A DNA stretch of 64,000 nucleotides from Streptomyces cinnamoneus (GTDB lineage: Bacteria; Actinomycetota; Actinomycetes; Streptomycetales; Streptomycetaceae). The notes beneath the pieces are model-generated. The model did not search any database and was not told the DNA's origin. It saw nothing but the letters and a program-made list of their open reading frames with translations. The stretch spans positions 248,001-312,000 of the forward strand of contig NZ_PKFQ01000001.1 in NCBI RefSeq assembly GCF_002939475.1, read 5' to 3'. Positions 8,249-16,850 of this stretch are shown piece after piece; positions within the stretch are counted from its first letter, which is position 1, and every line of letters begins with the position of its first letter. The position numbers were made by a program, and so were the translations under genes.

Positions 8249-9283
8249 ATGGAGGCACTGGCCGTACGGCTGTCACAGCTGGATTCGCAAGCCGAGGGCG
8301 CGATCCGCGTCGTCATGTTCTACGACACGCTGATGCGCCGGCGGGTGGACCTCCCGGCGCTCGCCCGGGCCTCGGCGGGCCTGGCCGAGTGCGTGGCCGG
8401 AATCCTCCTCCACGGCACGGGGCGGGCGATCCGCATGTCGCCCGACGGCAGGGAGGCGTCCACGCCGCCGCCACCCGCGTCCACCACGACGGCGGTCACC
8501 CTCGACGAGGAGGAGATCGGCGCGGTGTGGCTGGAACGCCCCGGCCCGCCCGGTCCGCTCGACGACTTGCTGCTGGACCGGCTCGCCATCGCCGTCGCGG
8601 CGGTCGTCGAACGGTACGGCCCGGCCCGCACCACCATGGCCGACCCCGCCCTCGTCGAACTGGTCGTCAGCTCCGACAGCGACGAGGCGGCCAGAGCCCG
8701 GGCGCTCCGGCTCCTGGGCTTCGCCCCCGGACTGCCGGTCCGCGTCGTCGCCGTACGGTCCCGGCTTCCGCTCGACCAGATCGGTGGTCGGATCTGCCCG
8801 AGCCGCCCGGTGAAGGCGGCGCCCCTCGCCGATGTGGGCGTCCTCCTGGCCACCACGGTGGACCCGGCCCGGTTCCCGGCAGGCGTACGCGCGGGCATCG
8901 GCGCCGCCGAAAGCCCCGACCGTTCCTGGCGGGAGGCCCGCACGGCCCTCCGCTTCGCCACCGCACGCCAGCCGGTCGTCCACCACGACGAACTGGGGGC
9001 GTTGGCGCTGCTCGCCCAGGTGCCCGAGGCCGCCGCGAGCGACAACACCGACGTGGCCGCGATCGCCCGAATCGCCGGCAACGCGGAAGATCTGGAGACG
9101 CTGGACGCCTACTGCGCCACCGGCTCCCTGCGCCGGGCGGCTGACCGTCTCCACCTCCACCACAGCAGCGTCGCCCGCCGGCTCGAGCAGCTCGGGAAGA
9201 CCATAGGCGTCGAAATCACCGAGCCCACCGGCCTGATACGGGCAAGGATCGCCCTCACCCTGTGGCGGCTGCTCAACGGCTGA
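8249..9283 (+). CDS. PucR/CdaR-type helix-turn-helix regulator
   Basis: A 344-residue regulator. The C-terminal HTH of PucR type is clear (LETLDAYCATGSLRRAADRLHLHHSSVARRLEQLGKTIG). It follows a GGDEF-like central region and an N-terminal domain without known motifs. The ATG is the first in-frame start close to the divergent esterase promoter; the upstream extension only mirrors that gene. The placement suggests control of the esterase-cupin pair. Its last 11 bases overlap the convergent fusion gene. Confidence 0.82.
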   Translation: MEALAVRLSQLDSQAEGAIRVVMFYDTLMRRRVDLPALARASAGLAECVAGILLHGTGRAIRMSPDGREASTPPPPASTTTAVTLDEEEIGAVWLERPGPPGPLDDLLLDRLAIAVAAVVERYGPARTTMADPALVELVVSSDSDEAARARALRLLGFAPGLPVRVVAVRSRLPLDQIGGRICPSRPVKAAPLADVGVLLATTVDPARFPAGVRAGIGAAESPDRSWREARTALRFATARQPVVHHDELGALALLAQVPEAAASDNTDVAAIARIAGNAEDLETLDAYCATGSLRRAADRLHLHHSSVARRLEQLGKTIGVEITEPTGLIRARIALTLWRLLNG

Positions 9284-10853
9284 GGAAGGTCCCCCTAGGG
9301 GGTGTGCCGTCAGCCGCCCCCAGCGCCTGCACTGCGGCGTAGGACAGGGCCGTGAGGTCCGTCGGCCGGCCGTCGCGGACAGCGGTCGCCGTCGTCACGG
9401 CCGCCGCCAGGGCGCTGCGGTAGAGCAGCGAGCCGAGGCTGACCCTGCGCACGCCCAGCGCGGCCAGCTCGGTGAGGGTGGGACCGGTCGGCGCGTACAG
9501 GACGTTCAGCGGGACGACGAGGGTGGCCGTCAGGGCGGCGATCCCGTCCGGGGCGGACAGCCCTGGTACGAACACCCCGTCCGCACCGGCCTGTTCGTAG
9601 ACCGCGAGGCGCGCCGCCGTCTCTTCCTCCTGGCGTCCGAGCCAGTGGGTGTCGGTGCGGGCGTTGACGAACAGCGCGGGAGCAGCGGCCTTGACGGCGG
9701 CGATCTTCGCGGCGTGCAGTTCCACGGGCGCGAGGGTGCCGTCCGGGCGGCCGTCTTCGAGGTTGATCCCCGCGGCGCCCACGTCGTACAGCTGCCGGGC
9801 CAGCCCGGCCACTTCCTCCGGGTCGTCGCTGAAGCCCCCTTCGACATCGACGGAGAACAGGAAGGAGCCCCGTCCGAGCCGGCGGGCCAGCGCCACGGTC
9901 GCTTCGGCGGTCGCGGCCGCCCCGTCCGGCAGGCCGGCGGCCGCAGCCACGCCCAGGCTCGTGGTGCCTATCGCCGGGAAGCCCTGCTCCGCCAGAGCGG
10001 CCGCGGAGGCGTGGTCCCAGGCGTTGGGCAGCAGCAGCGGCGTGGCCTGGTGGTGCAGGCGGGCGAAGTCGGTCAGCGGGCGCTGGAGCAGGCCCTCGGC
10101 CAGGGCGAGGGCGTGCGCACGGCCGGGGCACACCCGCGGCGGAGCGCCGAAGGAGAGGGGCACGGGGTGGGAGCGGTGGGCGGCCGCGAGGTCCAGGAGC
10201 ACCACGTCGCCCTCGGCGACCTCCCGGCCGGCGACCCGGGTTGGACGGGCGGCGACCCGGCGCATGGTCCGTACCGGCGACGCCTCCCTGAGCACCCGCG
10301 CCAGGGGGACGTCGCCGTCGGCGGCGGCCTCCACCAGCGCGGCTGTCGCCGCGCACGCCTGGACCAGCAGCCCGATGCGGTTGGCGGCATCCTCCAGGCC
10401 GGCTTCGTCCGCTTCGTCCGCCCTCTCCGCCTGCGCCGGCGCCAACCGCGCCACCAGCCAGGCCACCGCCGCGTCCGCGGCCGGGTCCGCCCCTGCGAAG
10501 TAGGCCCCCGCCACCACGGCCACCGCCTCCGCGACCGCCTCGGCCTCCGGCATCCCCAGGGCCTCGGCGAGGGTGCGCACCACCCGGAGGCGGACGTCTC
10601 CTCCGGGCCCGGCCGTCACCGCCGCCTGCCGGAGCGCGGCGGGCTCCAGCCGGGCCAGTTCGGCCTCCGCCAAGGCCCGCCGGCGCCGATGCGGCTCACC
10701 GGAGCTGAACCGGGCCACGGTGGCACGCAGCCACGCGACGCTCTCCCCTGCCGGGCCGCCGTCTCCGGCCGGCAGGTCCGGGATGAGGGCCGGGTCGGCG
10801 AGCGTCGCCAGCACGTCCTCGTGGCGGTCGTATTCATGCGTCGTGTGCGTCAT
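9273..10853 (-). CDS. Fusion: short P450-like heme domain plus PEP mutase/isocitrate lyase-family enzyme
   Basis: A single 526-residue frame. Residues about 1-255 resemble the C-terminal half of a short cytochrome P450: an Ala-rich helical region, NRIGLLVQACAATAAL, and a heme-ligand signature FGAPPRVCPGRAHALALAEG with the proximal Cys. There is no clear ExxR or AGxxT I-helix. Residues about 256-526 are a full PEP mutase/isocitrate lyase-family barrel (LLLPNAWDHASA, SVDVEGGFSDDPEEV, GINLEDG, NARTDTHW). Normally the two are separate proteins. The start at 10853 is just inside a divergent promoter with an ArsR gene. It probably acts on a small 2-oxo acid; a role for the heme part is unproven. 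Confidence 0.8.
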   Translation of the reverse strand: MTHTTHEYDRHEDVLATLADPALIPDLPAGDGGPAGESVAWLRATVARFSSGEPHRRRRALAEAELARLEPAALRQAAVTAGPGGDVRLRVVRTLAEALGMPEAEAVAEAVAVVAGAYFAGADPAADAAVAWLVARLAPAQAERADEADEAGLEDAANRIGLLVQACAATAALVEAAADGDVPLARVLREASPVRTMRRVAARPTRVAGREVAEGDVVLLDLAAAHRSHPVPLSFGAPPRVCPGRAHALALAEGLLQRPLTDFARLHHQATPLLLPNAWDHASAAALAEQGFPAIGTTSLGVAAAAGLPDGAAATAEATVALARRLGRGSFLFSVDVEGGFSDDPEEVAGLARQLYDVGAAGINLEDGRPDGTLAPVELHAAKIAAVKAAAPALFVNARTDTHWLGRQEEETAARLAVYEQAGADGVFVPGLSAPDGIAALTATLVVPLNVLYAPTGPTLTELAALGVRRVSLGSLLYRSALAAAVTTATAVRDGRPTDLTALSYAAVQALGAADGTPPRGTFLSR

Positions 10854-10871
10854 GGCCCTGAGGTTAGGACC

Positions 10872-10901
10872 GGGACAGTTCGGCACCGCCCGAACCGTCC
10901 C
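10872..10901. promoter_or_regulatory. Divergent operator between the fusion gene and the ArsR gene
   Basis: Two 12-base arms, GGGACAGTTCGG and CCGAACCGTCCC, are inverted with 11 of 12 positions pairing and a 6-base spacer. The site fills most of the 65-bp gap between the two divergent start codons. That is where an autoregulating ArsR-type repressor would block both promoters. Confidence 0.75.
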
Positions 10902-10918
10902 CACGGCATCATGGCCCC

Positions 10919-11611
10919 ATGTCCCCCCTCGCCGAGACCGCCGCCTTGTTCGCCGACCGCACCCGGGCCGCCTTCTGTCTGGCCCTGCTCGACGGACGCG
11001 CCTGGACCGCGGGCGAGCTCGCCCGCCACGCGGGGGTGCGGCCTTCCACCGCGAGCGAGCAGCTCTCCCGCCTCGTCGAGAGCGGGCTGTTGGCCGAGGA
11101 ACGCCAAGGGCGGCACCGCTACGTCCGGCTGGCCGGCCCGGACGCGGCCGCCCTGATCGAAGCCCTCGCCTCGTACGGCTCGGCCACCCCGCGTCCGGGG
11201 AGTCTGCGCGCGTCGGGACGGCTCAGTGCCGAGGCACGGGCCCGCACCTGCTACGACCATCTGGCGGGGCGGCTGGGTGTGACCCTCGCGGACGCGACGA
11301 TCGCCCGGGGCCTGGTCTCCACGGACGGCGGGCTCGCTGTCACCCCCGCGGGCCGGGCGTGGCTCGCCGACGCGCTGGGCTTCGAGCGGCCGCCCGGCAC
11401 CCGGCGCCCTCTGGTGCGCAGCTGCCTGGACTGGACGGAGCGCCGTCCCCATCTCGCCGGAACCCTGGGTGCGGCCCTGTGCGAGACGGCGCTGGAACGG
11501 CGGTGGGTGAGGCGGGTCGGCTCCGGGCGCGCGGTGAAGGTGACGCCGGAAGGGGCCGAGGCGTTCCGGGAACTGCTGGGGGCGGAGGTCACACCGCCGG
11601 CGCGGGAGTGA
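10919..11611 (+). CDS. ArsR-family winged-helix regulator
   Basis: A 230-residue protein with an N-terminal ArsR winged helix (residues about 5-75: FADRTRAAFCLALLDGRAWTAGELARHAGVRPSTASEQLSRL). The C-terminal region of about 140 residues is found in larger actinobacterial ArsR relatives and contains a second HTH-like stretch. No CxC metal-binding motif is visible, so it is probably not a metal sensor. The divergent fusion gene and the palindrome between them make the fusion gene the most likely target. Confidence 0.85.
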   Translation: MSPLAETAALFADRTRAAFCLALLDGRAWTAGELARHAGVRPSTASEQLSRLVESGLLAEERQGRHRYVRLAGPDAAALIEALASYGSATPRPGSLRASGRLSAEARARTCYDHLAGRLGVTLADATIARGLVSTDGGLAVTPAGRAWLADALGFERPPGTRRPLVRSCLDWTERRPHLAGTLGAALCETALERRWVRRVGSGRAVKVTPEGAEAFRELLGAEVTPPARE

Positions 11612-11892
11612 AGGGCCGCCCCGCGGCGGCACGTCTTCTCCCGTGCGTCCCGGGACCGGGTCGTCGTGACGTCCTCTGGCCCGGCGGTCCTCCAGCCGTC
11701 CGCTCGGGGCCCCGTGGAGATTCGGTCAACAGGCCGGACATCGTACGGGGAATTGGCCGACCCATCACTTAATGGGATGGTTGCCGCGTTCTCCCCGTTA
11801 CCCCCAGCTGATGTCAGTGGTCTCCTGGAGTTGTTCCGTCGCGGGCTGGGTGTCCTGTGCCGCGCCGTATGGACGTTGGGGAGGAGCTGGAA

Positions 11893-12651
11893 ATGATGCG
11901 ATCGGTGATGAGACGCGCGTGGAGGCCGGTGGCCGCGGCGGCGGTGGGTGTCTGCGCCTTCTTCGGGCTGGCGGTATCCGCCCCTGCCGCCCCACAGGCC
12001 CAGGAGGCCAAGGTCGCCGCCTCGGGCTACGTGAACCTGCACCAGTGCGTGTACTACTCCGGCTCGGCCACCGACCACTTCACGACGGCGGTGCCGAGCA
12101 GCGACGGACGGTTCGCGACCGGCACGAACGTCTCCACCACCGCGGACACACAAGTCTCCTGCGGAGCGGGCGACGGAAACTACACACTCGTCCCCCTGCT
12201 GTCGGGCGTCAAAGCCCTCAATCTCGCCTCGGGGCGCTACCTGAACGTGCACCAGTGCGTGTACTACTCCAGCTCGGCCACCAACCACTTCACGACCGTG
12301 GTGCCGAGCAGCGACGGACGGTTCGCGACCGGCACGAACGTCTCCACCACCGCGGACACGCAAGTCTCCTGCGGAGCGGGCGACGGCAACTACACGCTCG
12401 TCCCCCTGCTGTCGGGCGTCAAGGCGCTGGACCTGACCTCAGGACGCTATGTGAACCTGCACCAGTGCGTGTACTACTCCGGCTCGGCCACCAACCACTT
12501 CACGACGGTGGTGCCGAGCAGTGACGGACGGTTCGCGACGGGGACGAAGGTGTCCGGCACCGCGGACACGCAGGTGTCCTGCGGAGCGGGCGACGGCAAC
12601 TACAACCCAATCGGCCTGCTGTCGGGCGTCAAGGCCCTCACCGTGGCCTAG
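11893..12651 (+). CDS. Secreted protein with three 70-residue tandem repeats
   Basis: A protein of about 252 residues with a basic N-terminus, a hydrophobic core and an A-x-A cleavage site near SAPAAP. The mature part is three near-identical copies of a 70-residue unit. Each has HQCVYYS, SAT.HFTT, VPSSDGRFATGT, TADTQVSCGAGDGNY and LLSGVKAL, with two conserved cysteines per copy that may pair. The start is the ATG after GGGGAGGAG; an upstream ATG at 11857 lacks a ribosome site. I do not recognise the family. A cell-surface or binding role is an inference. Confidence 0.75.
   Translation: MMRSVMRRAWRPVAAAAVGVCAFFGLAVSAPAAPQAQEAKVAASGYVNLHQCVYYSGSATDHFTTAVPSSDGRFATGTNVSTTADTQVSCGAGDGNYTLVPLLSGVKALNLASGRYLNVHQCVYYSSSATNHFTTVVPSSDGRFATGTNVSTTADTQVSCGAGDGNYTLVPLLSGVKALDLTSGRYVNLHQCVYYSGSATNHFTTVVPSSDGRFATGTKVSGTADTQVSCGAGDGNYNPIGLLSGVKALTVA
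12031..12648 (+). repeat. Three direct repeats of 210 bp inside the secreted-protein gene
   Basis: Units begin at 12031, 12241 and 12451 with an exact 210-base period; the third is slightly shorter. They are highly similar at the DNA level over long stretches, including third codon positions. That suggests recent duplication or gene conversion. Confidence 0.85.
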
Positions 12652-12680
12652 GAGCCTTCGATCCAGCCCTCCACCGAGCA

Positions 12681-12711
12681 CCGAAGGCCCTCTTACGAAG
12701 AGGGCCTTCGG
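12681..12711. terminator. Perfect hairpin terminator
   Basis: A 14-bp perfect stem (CCGAAGGCCCTCTT and its complement) with a 3-base loop lies 30 bp after the repeat-protein stop codon. Confidence 0.85.
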
Positions 12712-12831
12712 ACGTCGTGGGCCGCAGCAGGCGGCGGTCGGGAAAGGCCACCGCCGCGGCCTTGGCCTCGCACTCTTTCAGCGCGCCTGCGTGGCCTCGC
12801 CGGCGCCCAGGACGGCGGCCGGCATGCCCGT

Positions 12832-13485
12832 TCAGCCCGCTGCGAGAAGTGCCGGAAGTCTGAGCATGTCGTCGAAGACGATCGTGTCAGGCCCTTCAAG
12901 CCACCGTGCGGGGGTCAGACCGCCGGCGTAGCCGAAGGCGCGCATGCCCGCCGCGCGGGCCGCCTGCACGCCGTACTGGCTGTCCTCCACCACCACGCAA
13001 CGGTCGGGGGCGACACCCATCCGCTCCGCGGCGTGAAGGAACAGGTCCGGGGCCGGCTTGCCCCGGCCGACCTCGCTGGCGCTGAAGATGCGGCCCTCGA
13101 AGCGCGAGAAGAGACCGGTGTGCCCGAGGGTGAGGCGCATCTTGTCGTGGCTGCCGCTGGAGGCGATGCAAGCGGGCAGGTGGGCAAGGGCGTCCAGCGC
13201 CGCGACGACGCCGTCCACGGGCGCCAGTTCGGCCAGGAGGGCCGCGCGGTAGCGGGCCTCCATCTCGTCCTCCCAGCCGGCGGGAAGGCCGCGCCCGAGA
13301 TGGGCCTCTATCTCCTTCCTCATCGATTCCGTCGTCCGGCCGACGAACCGGTCGACGATCTCGGATTCGGTGAGCCTCCATCCGAGCTCGGCCAGAACCT
13401 CGGCCTCGATGCGCACGGCTATGGGCTCACTGTCGACCAGGACGCCGTCGCAGTCGAAGATCACGAGCTCAATCGGTTTGATCAT
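12832..13485 (-). CDS. HAD-superfamily phosphatase (beta-phosphoglucomutase-like)
   Basis: A 217-residue HAD subfamily IA hydrolase. Motif I is FDCDGVLVDSEP with the nucleophile and acid Asp pair, followed by a helical cap. Motif II Ser lies in ASSGSHDKM, the motif III Lys in GKPAPDLF, and the motif IV acid in VVVEDSQYG. The overall pattern is that of beta-phosphoglucomutases or 2-deoxyglucose-6-phosphatases, so a sugar phosphate is the likely substrate. It is probably transcribed alone. Confidence 0.88.
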   Translation of the reverse strand: MIKPIELVIFDCDGVLVDSEPIAVRIEAEVLAELGWRLTESEIVDRFVGRTTESMRKEIEAHLGRGLPAGWEDEMEARYRAALLAELAPVDGVVAALDALAHLPACIASSGSHDKMRLTLGHTGLFSRFEGRIFSASEVGRGKPAPDLFLHAAERMGVAPDRCVVVEDSQYGVQAARAAGMRAFGYAGGLTPARWLEGPDTIVFDDMLRLPALLAAG

Positions 13486-13641
13486 GGACGCACCTTACGA
13501 GGACCCCGGCGAAGATGTCACCGATTCCTGCCCGATTCCGGGCAGGGGTCAAGGTGTTGAACGGTTCTGACGCCGGAACCGACCACCGCTGACGTACCTC
13601 TACGCTTAGGCCCGCCAGGTTGTTGTGATGGACATGAAGGA

Positions 13642-15339
13642 ATGGAGCGTGCGGTGACAGCGGGGGAGGCGAACGGCGCGGAGCTGGTCGGAAAGGTGCT
13701 CGGCGGGCGATACCGGGTGACCGCCACGATCGGTCGCGGCGGCATGGGAGTGGTCGCCCGGGCGGTGGACGAACTGCTGGGCCGTGAGGTCGCCGTCAAG
13801 ATCCTGCGGGCCTACACCGACGCCTCCGCGCCCGACCTGGCCGACCTGCGGGCCCGGATGCAGCGTGAGGCGCAGGCCGCCGCGCGCATCCGGCACAGCG
13901 GCGTGGTCACCGTGCACGACGTGACCGAGGACCAGGGCCTTCCGGTCATCGTCATGGAGCTGGTCGACGGACCCTCGCTCGACGACGTGCTGACGGAGCG
14001 CGGCACGCTGGAGCCGCACGAGGCCGCGGCCATCGGCGCCAAGTTGATGGACGCGCTCGACGCGGCGCACCGGGTCGGCGTACTGCACCGGGACGTCAAG
14101 CCGGGAAACGTGCTGCTGGAGCACGGCGGCCGGGTCGTGCTGACCGATTTCGGCATCGCCAGCATGGAAGCCGCCGGCGACGACGCCGTGACGAAGCTGA
14201 CCCAGAGCGGCCAGATCATCGGCTCCATCGACTACCTGCCGCCGGAGCGGGCGCAGGGCAGGGAGCCCGGCCCCGCGTCCGACATCTGGTCGCTCGGCAT
14301 GACGCTGTACGCGGCCGTGGAGGGTGCTTCACCGTTCCGCCGCACGTCCGTGTGGTCCACGATGACGGCCATCGTCAACGAACCCCTGCCGGAGCCCCGC
14401 AGGGCCGGGCCGCTCACGCCGGTGCTGCGGGCCCTGATGGCGAAGGAGCCGGAGAACCGGCCCGCCGCGGCGCAGGCGCGGCAGATGCTGGAGGCGGTCG
14501 CCGCGGGCGGGACGACGCCTCCTGCACCCCCGGCCCCGGCTCAGCCCCGCACCCCCACCGTCGCCGTCACGCCGCCCCCGCCCGGAGCTGGCGCCGTACC
14601 GTTTCACCAGCCTGCCCACCAGCCACAGTCACAGCCTCCCCACGCCGGCTGGCCGCCGCCCGGCCAGCCGCACGCCGTCACCCGGCCCGGCGCGGCGGAC
14701 GCGGGCCACGCTCCCGGCGGCAGCCGTTCCGGAGCCGCCGGCGGACGGCGGCGCGGCCGTGCCGTCATCGCGACGACGGCTGCCGCCGTGGTGCTCGCCG
14801 GGGGCGGCGTCACCTACGCCCTGGTGGGGAAGGACGGCGGTACGGGCGGCGGCCGGGCACAGGCGGCGGCACCCGGGGTCGACTCCCCCGCGGGCAGCGG
14901 CCGGCCGGGGGACGCCGCGGGCACCACGCCCTCCGCCGGCGCCCACGGGAAGCAGTCCGGCACCCCGTCGCAGCGGCCGAGCCGGACAGCGGACGACGGC
15001 AAGCACCACGGCGCCGGCACCACGGCCCCGTCCGCGTCGGCCTCTCCGGCCGCCACGCCCAGCTCCGTGTCGAAGAGCTGCGGCGGCTGGAGCCACCAGG
15101 ACCCGAAACCGGGCACCTACGGCTACATGTCCGGCAGCTTCCACCTGCAGACCGGACCGTACGAGACGTGCCCCGCGGTGTCCCTGGCCAAGACCGGCAC
15201 GAAGCTCTGGTACCACTGCTACGTCGTCAACGCGCACGGCAACAAGTGGACCTATGTGCGCGTGGAGGGAACAAGCACGTCGGGCTGGATGTCCAACGAC
15301 AACCTCACGCGCCAGAACGGACCCTCGGTCCACTGCTAG
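13642..15339 (+). CDS. Membrane Ser/Thr protein kinase (PknB type)
   Basis: A 565-residue Hanks-type kinase. It has the glycine loop IGRGGMGVV, the ATP-binding Lys in VAVKIL (K53), the catalytic loop HRDVKPGN and a DFG. The activation segment ends in YLPPE instead of APE. A Pro/Gln-rich juxtamembrane linker (about 285-375) precedes one transmembrane helix (AVIATTAAAVVLAGGGVTYAL). A Ser/Thr/Pro-rich extracellular stalk follows, then a 75-residue C-terminal SH3-like domain with Cys, WYHCYV and GWM motifs. The extracellular domain probably senses a cell-wall or surface cue. A GTG at 13654 is an alternative start. Confidence 0.9.
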   Translation: MERAVTAGEANGAELVGKVLGGRYRVTATIGRGGMGVVARAVDELLGREVAVKILRAYTDASAPDLADLRARMQREAQAAARIRHSGVVTVHDVTEDQGLPVIVMELVDGPSLDDVLTERGTLEPHEAAAIGAKLMDALDAAHRVGVLHRDVKPGNVLLEHGGRVVLTDFGIASMEAAGDDAVTKLTQSGQIIGSIDYLPPERAQGREPGPASDIWSLGMTLYAAVEGASPFRRTSVWSTMTAIVNEPLPEPRRAGPLTPVLRALMAKEPENRPAAAQARQMLEAVAAGGTTPPAPPAPAQPRTPTVAVTPPPPGAGAVPFHQPAHQPQSQPPHAGWPPPGQPHAVTRPGAADAGHAPGGSRSGAAGGRRRGRAVIATTAAAVVLAGGGVTYALVGKDGGTGGGRAQAAAPGVDSPAGSGRPGDAAGTTPSAGAHGKQSGTPSQRPSRTADDGKHHGAGTTAPSASASPAATPSSVSKSCGGWSHQDPKPGTYGYMSGSFHLQTGPYETCPAVSLAKTGTKLWYHCYVVNAHGNKWTYVRVEGTSTSGWMSNDNLTRQNGPSVHC

Positions 15340-15416
15340 GGAGTCACCCTGCGGCGGCGGGCGTGAACCCGGATGCGACACCTCGGGACCGATGTGACGC
15401 ACGTCACCCGTCAGGG

Positions 15417-15443
15417 CGTCACGGTTTCCGGCCGCGCGGTGTC
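15417..15443 (+). promoter_or_regulatory. Probable ECF41-type promoter of the sigma factor gene
   Basis: CGTCACG, 16 bases, then TGTC lies about 40 bp upstream of the chosen start codon. ECF41 sigma factors recognise TGTCACA-N16-CGTC-like promoters and usually transcribe their own gene. The spacing matches exactly and the elements match partly. Confidence 0.55.
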
Positions 15444-15483
15444 TACACGGTCGACCAGGTTCGCAGAGGAGGGTGACGGGTAT

Positions 15484-16395
15484 GTGGGGTGGGCGTTGAG
15501 CGAGGGACAGGACTTCGCCGAATGCCGGCCGTTGCTGTTCACGATCGCCTACGAGATCCTCGGCAGCGCGGCCGACGCCGAGGACGTCGTGCAGGACAGC
15601 TACCTCCGGTGGCACGGCGTCAGCCGGGAGGACGTCGAGCATCCGCGCGCCTATCTGGTGCGCACCGTCACCCGGCAGGCGCTGAACCACCTGCGCACGA
15701 CGCGGCGGCGACGGGAGGACTACGTCGGTCCCTGGCTTCCGGAGCCGGTCCGCACCGGGCCGGACGTGGGCGAGGACGCCGTCCTCGCGGAGTCGGTGTC
15801 CATGGCGATGCTGCTGGTCCTGGAGACGCTGAGCCCGGACGAACGCGCGGTGTTCGTCCTGCGCGAGGTGTTCGGCTACTCGCATCGCGAAGTCGCCGAC
15901 ATGGTCGGCAAGACCGAAGCCACGGCACGTCAGATCGCGCACCGGGCACGCGAGCACGTGCGGGCACGGCGCAGGCGCTTCCACCACGACCCGCGCACGG
16001 CGGAGGAGGTCGTCGGCCGGTTCCTGCACGCGGCCGGCACCGGCGACGTCGCGGCCCTCATGAGCATGATGGCGCCGGGCGTGGTCCACATCTCCGACGG
16101 CGGGGGCCGGGTCTCCGCCGCCCGCCGCCCGGTCAGGGGACGCGAGAAGGTGGCGCGGTTCGTCGCCGGGGTCTCCAGGACCAGCGGGCCCGTCACCCTG
16201 CTCGAGTTCGCGAACTACAACGCTTTGCCCGCAGTGCAGTTCCGCTCGGGCGACCGGGTCGACTACGTGCTGCTCTTCGAGATCGCCGACGGTCTGATCC
16301 ACGGAATGTACGCCGTGCGCAACCCCGACAAACTGAGCACGGCCGTCGTGCCGCGCCCGCTGGCGAGGAGGAAGGACGACCCATGGAGACTCTGA
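15484..16395 (+). CDS. ECF41-family RNA polymerase sigma factor (SigJ type)
   Basis: A 303-residue sigma factor. It has sigma-70 region 2 (FTIAYEILGSAADAEDVVQDSYLRW), region 4 (LSPDERAVFVLREVFGYSHREVADMVGKTEATARQIAHRAREHV) and a C-terminal SnoaL-like domain. The domain carries the two signatures of ECF41 proteins, DGGGR and NPDKL, which tune activity in place of an anti-sigma factor. The start is GTG after GGAGG. Known ECF41 genes sit next to a small oxidoreductase or CMD gene. Here the neighbour is an SRPBCC protein overlapping by 13 bp, probably its target or partner. Confidence 0.9.
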   Translation: MGWALSEGQDFAECRPLLFTIAYEILGSAADAEDVVQDSYLRWHGVSREDVEHPRAYLVRTVTRQALNHLRTTRRRREDYVGPWLPEPVRTGPDVGEDAVLAESVSMAMLLVLETLSPDERAVFVLREVFGYSHREVADMVGKTEATARQIAHRAREHVRARRRRFHHDPRTAEEVVGRFLHAAGTGDVAALMSMMAPGVVHISDGGGRVSAARRPVRGREKVARFVAGVSRTSGPVTLLEFANYNALPAVQFRSGDRVDYVLLFEIADGLIHGMYAVRNPDKLSTAVVPRPLARRKDDPWRL

Positions 16396-16850
16396 CCGTA
16401 CGACGTGTCATCGCGGCGCCGATCGACGACGTGTTCGACTGGTGCGCCACCACCACCAACTACACCCGTACCCCGTTCGTCCTCAAGGCACGACTGGCCC
16501 GGCCGGGCGCGGGGGCGCCCTACGGGGTGGGCGCCGTCCGGCTGCACACGTGGCTGATCGGCTGGTTCCGCGAACGGGTCACCGCCTACAACCGGCCGCA
16601 CGCCTTCGACTACGACGTCGAGCGCAGCTTCCCGCCGGCCCGGCACGAGCTCGGCCGCATGACCTTCACCGCGGTCGACGAGGGCACCCTCGTCGTCTGG
16701 ACGACCACCTTCCAGGTCCGCCTCCCCTTCGGGGCGGCCATCACCCGCAGGTTCGCCAAACCCGTCATCGCCCACGTCTTCGGCAAGATCCTCGAAGCCG
16801 CCGGCACGGCGCTCACCGAGGCCCCCGCGAGCCGCGCCGGACGCCCCTGA
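16383..16850 (+). CDS. SRPBCC-family protein
   Basis: A 155-residue START/Bet v 1-like (SRPBCC) protein. It has the typical opening (ETLTVRRVIAAPIDDVFDWCAT), a central beta sheet and a long C-terminal helix. The fold binds hydrophobic ligands. The start codon lies inside the end of the sigma factor gene (13-bp overlap, different frame), so translation is coupled. This pairing suggests that ECF41 controls it. Its 3' end overlaps the convergent MFS gene by 38 bp. Confidence 0.8.
   Translation: METLTVRRVIAAPIDDVFDWCATTTNYTRTPFVLKARLARPGAGAPYGVGAVRLHTWLIGWFRERVTAYNRPHAFDYDVERSFPPARHELGRMTFTAVDEGTLVVWTTTFQVRLPFGAAITRRFAKPVIAHVFGKILEAAGTALTEAPASRAGRP

Noticed and set aside
12031..12648. The 210-bp repeats as a CRISPR array
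   Set aside because: The repeats are coding, have no unique spacers and keep one reading frame.
15394..15407. GTGACGCACGTCAC as a CRP-type site
   Set aside because: The half-sites are separated by 8 bases rather than the 6 needed for CRP-type binding.
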